DNA of 64,000 nt from Tanytarsus gracilentus (lineage: Eukaryota > Arthropoda > Insecta > Diptera > Chironomidae), in NCBI GenBank assembly GCA_038502055.1, contig JAXRKN010000037.1, positions 3,348,001 through 3,412,000 of the forward strand, given 5' to 3'. The position numbers and the translations under genes are program-made. The notes under the pieces are model-generated. The model saw only the letters and a list, made by a program, of their open reading frames with translations. It did no database searches and had not been told where the DNA came from. Of the stretch, positions 12,475-24,400 are shown in pieces; position 1 is the stretch's first letter, and every line of letters starts with the position of its first letter.

Positions 12475-15400
12475 GTAAGAATGACATTTCATTCATTTTT
12501 TATCATCTCTTATTTTTGTGTGCATGCGAAAAAAATGATAAATAAAATTTCATAAGCATCTTTTGCCATTTTTGCGGAGTCTCCATGATCATACACAAAA
12601 AACCTGTCGCAAAAACTCGATTTTCGGTGTTTTTCGTCTCTCTTAAAATTTTTTGACATTGATATGTGATAAAGTGACCAAAACTCTGAGGGAATTTTTA
12701 CAAATTCAGCACTTTTTAATATCAGATTGCAAAGCGTGATGATTGACTTAAATTAGTTCAAAAAAGTTGGAAAAATTGATTTTATTTTGTGAAAATTTTA
12801 AAAAATATCAAAACATTTTTTAAGGTTAATTTTTAAGTTATTCTAAAAAATCTAAATTTAAAACAAACAAAAAATTTCAACTGAGCGCTGACAACTTTTG
12901 AATTTAAATTTCAATGACAAGCTTGAAAGGTATCAAAAAACCTGCAAAAAACTTGTTAATTTTTTCGAGTTTTTATTAATTAAGACTGTCATGAAATTAT
13001 CAACACAATCTTAATGTCACTTCATTAAATTTTCAAGCAAAATGTTTAACTTTCATTTTGTCTAAAGAGAATTTAAAGCTTTTCGCTCCCCACATAAATT
13101 CCTCCCAAAAGAAGTCAGTGAGTCATAAAGTGCCATCATAAATTCAAGTGCTTTATGGCACGCCGCGTTTGAAGCAAAAAAGCACATAATTTATTCTTAG
13201 ATCCGCGTCACCATTGATCTGTTTTGATAACGTAATTCACGCGAGCACAATTTTTTTATGCATCGTCTTCTTATGCTAGAAAGATAAATCGGATGGAGGT
13301 TGTTTGTTATTTTTTAGGGCTGTATACGAAGATGTTAATTAAATTTTTTCGCATGACTCGCAGATTTTTTTCATTCGTTTCCTTCTCCCTCGCATCCACA
13401 ACCGATGTTTAATTTTCTAGCATTTTAGACCGTTGTTAGCCATCTGGACGTAATGACTCGACGCGAAGGATAAATATTAAAATTTCTCTAAATAGCTTAA
13501 AGCTTGAAACTTTAAAAAAAATTAATAACTAAAGACAATAAATTTATTTTCATGGAATTTTCTTTAAATTAGTTTTGGAAAGTTTTAATAAGAATTTAAC
13601 ACTCGACAAGAGACCACTCTCGAACATAATCCCCTAAAAATTGCTTTCAAAGTCAAATTTTGATAGAATTTATTTTTTTAATTAAAATTAATTATTTCAC
13701 AAAAGTGCCAAAAATAAACGCTGCAGCGTTCATGAGCCGCGGATTGTTTTGTTTATGTTACGTGAGCTCATAAAAGCAATTTTTCTCGGGATGTTGGGCG
13801 TCGGTCAATTCAAAACAAGTCTTGTGTGCGTGTGCGTGAAAAGTGATTGTAAATGGAAAAGAAAAAGAGAAACAAAGATTACTTTTATGGCAGTTTTAAT
13901 GTTCTTTAAGACTCTCACTTGCTCTATGAGCTTCCTTCTCCCGTATTTAATGAGAAGTGATCTGAAGTCGTAATATGTATCGAGAGTATAAGGAGGGAAG
14001 GAAGGAAATGAGGGCAATATATTGTCGATAAAGATACACCAAGTCCACAATGAAAAATGAATGAGGATGAAAATGTGTTGAGGAGAGAAAAATTAAAGTT
14101 CCGGATCTGATGGCTTAGTAAAAGATTGCGATAGACAGCTCACAAATGTGATGAAAGAACTTGAAGAGAAAAAATCGCATTTTTATCTCGAATAAATTCG
14201 CAATTCCACTAAATGTGAAGAACTCACTCAAATAATCAATGTGAGTGAGCTTGCACCAAAGCATGTGGGTGCGGAAAAGGCGGCGAGATTTGGGAAGGAA
14301 GCAATTAAACCATCAAAAGTGCAATTTAGTTCAATAAATGCGATTTCTCTGTAAAATTAGATGAGAAGTGGTAATTGCACATACACACACACACACGCTT
14401 TCCATCGAATAATGACGAAAATGGAAACGACCGCAAAATGTTTTAATTGAAAATCTTCTCTGCATTTTGCTCAAATGCCATCTGCTGAATGGAGCAATGC
14501 AGATTACAATATTTTACAATTTACCCCAAAACTTTACATGGTCTCTCCATGCAAAACTGTTTCGAAATGCGACAATTACACTATTCATTTTAGTTTAGAC
14601 ATGCTCGATCAAAAACAATGAACGATTTTGTTTAATTTTTACAATGATTCAATTAAAAGTTCGATTGCGTGGTATAGAAAGTTTTCAATTTTTTTACTCA
14701 ATCGAAAACTACATCGAAAAAAAAAATGGTAGTGAAAGGATGTCAATTGAAGGGCTGACTACCTTTCAAGCTCTTTCGAGATGTCGAGAAAAAAAATTAA
14801 TTAACTTTTTAAATTAAAAAAAAGCAGCAAGAGTTGAAAAGTGGACGAATGGAAAAAAGATAATTGACTACTCGAAAGTAAACTGTTAAAATTTCATCAT
14901 GCATTCAAACCAAGTCATTGACACATCGATCACTCTGTGTGTCACTGTCCTCAAGCTTTTTTGCATTCTATTCTCTCACTCTGCAAGTGACAGATTTATG
15001 TCAATGGGTGGTCAAAAAAGGGAGCGCACGAGAATTACAGACGTTCGCGCGATATTGCAAGCAATAAACTTTATTTATTATTTTCATCTTCTTCGTTCTC
15101 GTATTTTTTTGTTCGTTGTTGCTTGCTCAAATAGATCCGTTTGTTAATTACATTGTCTCGTCCCCAATTTTCACGTGTCGCACAGAGTTTTAATTAAATT
15201 CTCTCATTTCACTAAATTGAAGGAAAATTTTCCAAATTACCCAATAAGCTCAAACTAAGGACAATGAAACTTAAAGCTTTTGTGCGTTAAATTGCTCTTA
15301 AAGACAAAATGAGGGTTTTTGCGTCGCATACCGAACTACAAAAGCGTGAAGGACGAAAAATAATCTTTGATCTCTTAAATGTGTGTGACCGTGAGAAGAC

Positions 15401-18400
15401 TCACCCCATTTTCTTTGATCACAGCACTTTAATTATTTTAAAGTGCTCCAAAATTGCTTTTAATTCGAAATGTTCACTCTTGAGATAGTCAAAGGTGAGT
15501 TGGAAATCTTAACGGTGTAATTATGTGCTTCTCACTCCTCGTTTCACCTTCAGGAAAAAAAATAAACGACTGAAATGAGAATTGTCTGGGCATTTTAAGG
15601 TAGATACACATAAAAGAGCTTATTCAGCTTCTCTCGAACGTTCGTACTCGCAATCCCAAAAGACGCGTTAAAGACTTTCGTGTAACTTCAAACTGACAAT
15701 AATATCGAAGTGGAAAGCTAGGGAAAGAATTTTTATGTTCCTTATTGAACCGAATAACGATGTAGAAAATTGCCATAAAAACGAGAAAAATTCCGCAATT
15801 AAATACAATGAGGAGAAAAAATTCTTCGGTGAAGAGGGAAAAGGAAACAAAATTGCCAGTTTTGTAAAAAAAAATGCTAGAGGTCGGAAGAATACTTAAA
15901 ATTAAAAATTTATGAGTGAGTAAGGAAAAAAGTTAAACCTCATCCTCAATTACCCCAATAAAAACGACAGAACAAATCTTTAAATTCGACCCATGAAAAG
16001 TATCACGTTTATAGCCTCCGTTCACACTCACGCACTTAGGAAAATTTACACCAAAGTGTTGCCTCGAATTAGAAAAATTAAATTATATTTTTTGAAATTT
16101 TAAAAAATATTAATTTGAATTTTTAAAATACGTTAAATTAGAAGAAATTAAATATATCAGTTGAAAACATTTCTAGCTTTATTAAATTTCTATGTTAAAG
16201 GTGCTGGATGATGTTCTATGTGCTGTGCGCCTTTAGGCACTTTACTTTCTAGCTTTGCTGTCCCAAAACCCTAAAGAGTGTCGCTCTCTTGTGAATTCGA
16301 TTAAATCTTTCCTTTTTCTTTTCACCTTTTTCGTACTTCTCACATTACATCTCAGATTTAAAGAAAAAAAAGCTTTAAAATATCTAAACGAGATTTAATG
16401 ATTATTGTTTGAGGTTGTAAAATCAGTGGAGAAGAATAAGAAGAAGTCTCGAGTGTCGGGCTTGCTTTAATGGAGATTGGAAAGCTTTTAAATTTCTATG
16501 TAATGAAAATTTATTATCGCAGCGGAACTTTAATACAGTTCTCTTACAATTTTAATCGTTCTCTGCGCAAAAAAGATTTCCTCCGTTCGTGGCATAAATT
16601 TATGAAGGAAAATATTTGCAATGATTATGTAATCATGGCTTGTCGGTTTTTGAGGAAGCGAGAAAATTGGTTCAATGTGGAAAGTGAACGAGTTGATATG
16701 GAAAATTTAGCTAGAATTTAATTGAAAAACTTTTTGACTCCTAAAAGAGAGCTAGGATGCAAAATCGTCATCATGCATTTCAATGCGTGCTTAATTTCAA
16801 GTAAAACTTATGTAAACTATGAGATTTTAATCTCGGAAGAGAATTTCAAAATCAACGCCACGATTATGAGATGCTGTGAGGGTGAAAAAGAGAGAGGGAG
16901 AGAGGGGATGGAAAGTAGGAATTAATTTACTTAAGCACAAGCGTCAGTGGCAGTTTGAAAAGAGCTGTGCAAACAGATTTTATCCAAATAAACATTTCAA
17001 TGAATAAAGTTTTTCATTTCGAAAAGAGCTGAGTAGCAGTGGCAACATTTTTCTACAGTAAAGAAGGGATATTGAAGTTGACTTTTAGTGCGAGAAGAGT
17101 TATCAAGTTTGCTCCCTGCATCTTTTCGAGTCGAAAGATTTTATTGCAATTTAAATCTTCTTCTTTAGTGCATGATGACAAAATTACTTTTCGCATTTCT
17201 TTCCTTTTTTATCTCGCAGCAATATTGAATGAAAGTGAGCGAGACAAATATTTGGTGACGATATAAAAAGTGATGAGGAATATATGAAGCATTTTTGACA
17301 ATTATGTGATCATATTTAAATTTCAGGAATTATTTGTTTTACTTTTGCATAACTTCAAGGAGCAAAAATGAAAAACTCAAATTTTTCGAAGAAAAAATTC
17401 CACATTCAACTGTAGATATTTTCTCGTAAATATTTCAATCCACTTTAGAGAATTTACGCAATCCCTATCATCCTCTCGCATAAATTTCTCTCAATAAAAT
17501 ATCAGAAAAAAAAATATTTTTTTCCTCTTCATTCCAATTATTATTAGACCATTCTCGATTGCAATATCAATCGGTGTTATTTCTAAAAATCATTTATTGT
17601 GATGGCGAAAAAATTTCATCTATGCGTGCGAGCGTTTGTGCCATCAAAACAAAATTCCAAACGCTCCATTCCGTATAATCAATAAAAAAATAATGCTACA
17701 AGCGAAGGGCAGTGATACTCGTGAGGTCGATAGAGTGTGGGCGAGCTCTTGACGCTGCACACTTACTGAATTCACCATTCGATCGACACTTGTTCTTTCC
17801 ACATACATCTTCGATCTATACATATGAGTGGAGATGAGAATGTTGTGTAATATTACACGAAGTGAGAGGAGAAAAATTTGTTTGGGGATGATGGGACCGG
17901 AGTAGCAAAAACAGCAAGAGAAAAAAAAAGTGAACGGCATTCGTACATAAATGTATGATAAGCCATTTCCAAAATGCCAAAGTACACACATTGGACTGCC
18001 GCTGTTGCTGTATCACATACCACATTCCCTTATGCCATTTTTTTGAAATGCGAGACTCGAGTGGAAATCAGTATTGGATATTGATTCCGAATGGGACTAA
18101 AAATGTTTGCTTTTTCTCATGTTGTTGTTTCACTATTAAACCGATATGAGGTTGTCAATAAAAATTATGAAATAAAAAAGAGTCCATATTGAGTCGAGTG
18201 TGGATCATAATCTAAAGCAGAAAATTACACAGAGCAGCGTTAAGTGAAGAAAGAAGAAATAAAGTGGAAATGTCCTCGGGGGCCATTGACGACGAAAAAC
18301 ACATTTTCATCACTCACTTTGTCCTTCTGATATACGTACACAAAAATTGTTTTATTTGTTGTCATCCATCGCCTTACAACATATAAAAATGTCCATTTTC

Positions 18401-21400
18401 GAGAGTGCAAATTTGTCACTTTCTCTCATTCACTTAACAATGCCACTGCGGGCGCTGAATAAATCAAACTTTTAAAGCGCAAAAGAGGAGATTTTATAAT
18501 TAAAATTTCATTGAAAATTAATTATGGCATGTGAAGAGGAAAAATTAATTTCACGTAATAATTTTTTCGCCTCGCCGTTCATCCCATTAATTCCGCGTGC
18601 TTGCCTATAAATGAATCATAATTCTCGTTGTTTTTTTTCGGAGGCTAGCCACGGCACACATAACATGGCGAGCGTAAAAAAGTGACCAGAAAACAGACTT
18701 TTTTCCTCCACTCTCGTTCACCCGCTCACCGACATAATAAATCGTCATTGCTTGATGCAAACAATGACAAAAATAAAGCGTCGAGCTGTGAGGAGGAAGA
18801 ACAATGAGAAACAAAAAATGATTATGATATGATTATGGTGGGATAATGATAAATAAAATAATATTATGGTTGTCGTCATATCGTCATATGAGATTGTAAT
18901 ACCCTGTGTGAGTTTGTTTGTACAAAAATGTCTACACATCCAATGGACAGGATGCGAGAAGGATTATTGCATAAAAAATTATGAAAATTAATGCAATCGA
19001 GGGTGGAGAGGGAGAAAAAATGTTGTGCTATCACTTTCTGATCCCACTCATTCATCCCCCGTTAATTCATGTTCACTGATAGAGAATAATTAATTAATCG
19101 CACTTTTCATGTTTCACATAAATATTGGATTTAAAATTTATCCCTTAAGAATAATTTTTTAATTCACAACTTTAAAAAAAACCTCTGGCCGTCCCACGAT
19201 TAGATAACACTACGTCGAGCTTTTCAATAATTAAAAAACTTTTCGCAATAACTTTTATTTTATAAATGAAAGGATCATGCGAATAAGAGAGAGAGAGAGG
19301 GTAAAAGACTAAGCCTTTCAATTTCATTCCCTTAAGCTCTTTTTATATCTTTTCACATCTCTCTCTATTTCGACACATAGATTCAAGTTTGAGAAAGAAC
19401 GACGACAGGGTTGCGGATGCTGAAAAAGAAGAAATTAAATTTGTATTTAATTAATTTCAGTGAAATCTTGATAAACAATTTAAATTATCTCCTTATTGCA
19501 CGCTTTTTCTGACCTCCCCAACCACTCGCAAAATTTAATTAAATCTATTTAATTGAAAAAAATATGAATGCATAATTTTTTCCTGTCTATTTGAGTGTAC
19601 GTTCACGAGATGCGAAATGAAAAAATCATTTTTGTGAAGTGGACAGATTAAATGCTGAATATATATTATGTGTGTGTACATGCATTGCAATCATATTATG
19701 CTCGAATGAAAATCATCTCACCGCAGAATGAAATAACCAAACATGTGACAGTTTTAATATATTATTTTTTCTGATCCGCTTCAAAATGAGCGTGCATGTC
19801 GCATCACTTTGAGAGGTTTTAAAACAATTTCCATATCCTCATCGCACTATGAGAGAATGAGGAAAGTAGATGGCGAGAAAAAAATTCAATTTAAATCGAA
19901 TTAATTCCTGTAGATAATTGGAAATTTATATTTGAGAAGCAGCAATTGAATAGTAAAAAGTTCATTGAAGTTGCTGCCAAAATTTATGCTGCAAATATTT
20001 GTAAGCTCTTAAAAAATTTAATTAAAATTGAATTCTTATAAATTAAATAAAATCCCAAAAAAGACAATCTCAGGTGCAATAAATGTTTGGCATCGTCTCA
20101 GGACTTTCCGATTGCCTTTTATTTATATTTAATTTGCCACAGAAATGGCAAACCAATTAAAGTCTTATCCATTTACTTTTTTATCTTCAATCCACTCTTA
20201 ATTCTCTTATCACCAATGCACTCGAGACACACATCGAGTTGGAGTTGAGATGAAATTCGACAAGCATGGAGAGAAAACCGGAAATCAATTAATTTTTTTT
20301 GCTGTTCTATTTTATCACTTTTGCTGTTACTTTGCGCTACATATCGGTCAATACTTCTCGATTATGTGTAGCATGAAAGAAGCAATTGAATTCGTTTGTA
20401 TCATGTCGAAGGTTGATAGCGAGAACGAGAGCAATAGCAGAAGAAGAAAAAGAGAATGAATTGCGAAGGTTTTTGTGTCCATTTCCAATTCTCTATCTAT
20501 AAATCTATCAAGAGAGGCTTTGTCTCACTCCGGTCTCATTAAAAATCCAATAAACTTCTCACAGCAATGTCCAAAAACACCATTTTATATATCAATTTCG
20601 AGACTGCACGAGGGAGAAATGAAGACATAAAATTGAAAAATTAAACAATTATGGAAAAAAAGTTGTCGAGCGGGGTTGAATTGGACTTTCTCGTTTGTGG
20701 ATAGTTAAAAGGATCCTTCCGCTGTCGCTTACATAACATTATTCAGGAATTTCATTCGTGATTCACGCTATGTTGGGGAGTGATGACTAATTTCTGTAGC
20801 TTGACTTTTATAGCATGATAATTTAAATAGATTGAACCGTTTTATGCGCCATAATTTATGGACAGCTCCTTTAAAGACATTCCAACTAATTTTTCATGTG
20901 TTCGTTTTACTTTAGTACTATCTACTAGCTGTACGAACACTAAAGGCCAAATTAAAGTCGAACACAAATTTTTCAATTAAGTCTCGCATGCACAAAAATG
21001 ATTATTCGAGGGAAAAGAATGAAAAAGAAGAAAAATTAATGACCATTTTCTGTTTTTTTTTCTCTCCCCATTCATTTTCTTACTTCTAGGAGGCAGTGGA
21101 TTTCTAGGGCAGCATATCGTAAGGCTGATTGAGGAGCGTGATCCAACGGTGAAGGAAATTCGTATCGTGGACTTGCGACCATACGAAAATCGATTAAGTA
21201 AATAAGAGAAAAGAGTGGTAGGAGAGAAGGAAAAACGCAAAAAAATGTGCGAGCACGAGAGAGGGAAATTAATTTTTGTGCTGCTGCTGTTATTTCCATT
21301 ATTTGCCTCCAAACCCAATTTTCTTCTTCTTATTTTTATAAAAATGCTAACAAAAAAATTGTATTGAGAGAAAAAATATTTAGGACTGTTTGTTCTTCCG

Positions 21401-24400
21401 CTTTTTACACTCGGAGGGTGCGAGCATGATAAAAAAAATGTTACTAAACTTCAAAATCGACAGCAGCAGCCCTTTCAACCTTGTGGTGAATTTCAGTTAA
21501 AAAATTAAATAATTTTTTTTAGCTTTAAAACTTTAAGCGAAAAATTATTATAAGAAAACTTTTCAACTTCAAAAGTTCACATCATCCATTAACTTTTCCT
21601 TTTCTCCACCATAATCACCATCATCGACTTATGCTCTGTTTTGTTAACTTAATTAACACACAATTTTTTTCTCTCTCCCGTTTTTTTATTTGATTAGGAC
21701 ACAGTGAAAATAAAAAGCTGGTATCGATTGTGGGCGATATTTGTGATCCGTCGAGCATTGAACATGCATTTGATGGCGTTAATTGTGTATTCCATTGTGC
21801 TGCCTACATCAACTTTCAATATCCGCCGAACCTCGATGAATTAGATCGTGTTAATGTGAATGGTAATTTGTTTTATTTCATTATGTTTACTCTTTCTCCT
21901 CCTGCATGTCCCTGTTAATGACTGCCATGATGCTGCTAATGCCACTCATGCTCCACATTTTACTGGGAAAATTATACGGACGAGATAGAGAAACAGATAT
22001 GAGAGATGTGTAATGGAGGCAGGCAAAATGTTAATGTCAGACACACATCAAAATGTCCATTCATTCATTTAGCCCCTCATTCAAAAATTGTGTTAAATTT
22101 TCGAGGACAAGAGTTAATGCTTGCTAATTCGCTGCCAGTATACAATGTTGTAAAATTTATATCAATGGTTGTGTCTAGGCAACAGCATGGTGCTGCCAAT
22201 TTTTTATTTTTATAATTAACCACGTCTTTTATGGACCAGAAATTTTTTCAATGCGATGTGTGTTTATGTAAATGTTGCGACATAAATTTAAATCGTTCTG
22301 TGGGGAGGTTCCTCTACCCTCCAAAAATGTACACAAAATGAAACTAACAAACATCGTTCGGCCACAAAACAACAATTGAAAATTACATAAAGTACATTGA
22401 ATAAATTAACATATTACGGCCAAATTAATTATATCCGCCATTCAACATTGACGTAAACTACAATGAAGGTTTTTCTTTTTTTTCGGTGAAATATTTTATC
22501 TGAAATCTAATGCGAGTAGTTGTTTCTTTCTTCCACTGACTAAGCACAAAACTACAGAAAATCGTCGACTAAATTTAACATTGACACGTGTAAAAAGAAA
22601 TGTTTCTAATTGAATTTTAATGATGATTATTAATGACCATTGCTTACATCGCAAGAAATTATTTACGAAAGCGATAAGTCAAATATTAATTTTTTTATTC
22701 ATTAAGTGATGAAATTATTTATTTCTTTTAAATTTAACGTATTTTTAAAATATCAAACATTTTATAAAGTTTAAAACAATTTTAGATTAAATTTTTTAAT
22801 CCTAGTTGAATTTAAAAACCACGTGGTCGACAATTCCGTACGAAATTTCCGTAAGTTTGTTTACAAACAAACATTTTTATTATTTTGTCAACAAATAAAA
22901 TTAAAAATTAAATTCACGAACTAAAATGGATGGGAAGGAGATTTGCAAGTTTTTTGAGTGCCGAATTGAAAAGTTAAAGTATCACTCGTTAATTCTCAGC
23001 GATTTGGAAAACACATTGGAGGATACTTTGGCTGAGATTGACTCAAAAAATGGCTACAAATATGATTTGCCAATTTACAATGCATATCGGAATGATCAGA
23101 AAATAATTGAAGGCATTCGTAATGATATAGAGAGTCAGGCATACATTCGTGACTTAGAAAACACTCTGGAGTTGGTAAGAATTGGATATAAAAAGATCCA
23201 GGAAGTAGTTTAATCGTAAACTTTCAGATAATGCAAAAATACCGTAATCACACTAAAAGTCGCATCGAAGAGACAAAGTTAGAGTTCGATAAGGTCAAAA
23301 AGGAGAAGTGCACTGACTGCAAATGTACGAATAAAATTTTGGTGCAATCGAAACAAATCGATCAATTAGTGAAAATGATGAATGAGCTTATGAGCGATGG
23401 ATCTAATGAGTTCAGCAGGTTGCTCGAGGAGAATGTACGACTCAAGACTGAAAATGAATCACTTCGCAATTTTTTAAAAGCCCATAATCAGATACATGAC
23501 ATGAAAGTTTCTGATGTTGCGCAAAACTGGAACGTGAGTACTGGAGAAGACGAGACGAGTGATGAGTTTGATGCCTCACGAGAAACAGTCTATGAAAGAT
23601 CTGAATTCAGTGCTGATTAAAACTCAATTTTTCTCGCTGTCAATTTCAGAAAATTATCATTATTGAAATGCTTTGTCACGTTTTCCCAGCAGAGTTCTTT
23701 TCGAAATATTTTATTTTAATACTCCACGTGCTGCCTTCCGTTGCTACCTACAAAACCAATCTCACCTCAATACATGGAAAATATTTTTTTTTGTTCAACA
23801 ATTAATTTTATCAAGAGAGTGCTTGAAAATGAAAAATAAATTATTAATCGGGTTTGGCTGCAAAAAAAATAAACGCTCGCAATGATGTTAATATAATTGA
23901 TTTTTTGAAATTACTCCCTGCGCTCATTTTTAATTTTCATAATTTTAATTGCGGAATTTATTTCAAAATTTCATTTGTTAACTTTAATATATCAAAAAGA
24001 GAAAACTAATTTCCAAAAAGAAAAATTATCACTGAAAATATTTCCCACTCCTCAATTCTACGAACACCGTTGTTGTGAAAGCAAACAAATTAATTTTTTT
24101 GAGCTGGTTTTTTGATAATAATTGGTTGCCGCTGTGGGATGAAAAATTTATATAAACTGAATTGATAAGAGATGAGAACAAAATGAGGGAAATGACAAGT
24201 TGATAATCTGCTAATCAATTTAGTGAAAAAAATATTTTTCATCATAACCTTTTTCTGCGAGTTGAATTAAATCCAAAAATTTTGAAACCTTCAAATTGAA
24301 TTTAAAGATTTTAGTTCCATCCTCATGAAATCGCCCCTCATTTAATTTAAAAATCCCTTACCATAAAAATTTAAAATTCAATTTCTTCCACTTGACAAAA

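Noticed and set aside
17644..17991. 115-residue minus-strand open frame
   Set aside because: Rich in Phe, Ser, Leu and His with no recognisable motif, lying in intron 1 of the HSD-like gene; typical of chance frames in A+T-rich DNA.
20977..21318. 113-residue minus-strand open frame
   Set aside because: It is antisense to exon 2 of the HSD-like gene and has no motif; a shadow of the real exon and its polypurine surroundings.
23211..23230. Reading 22926-23213 and 23231-23620 as two separate genes
   Set aside because: A 53-nt GT-AG intron in phase 0 joins them and restores the LELIMQKYR motif across the junction.
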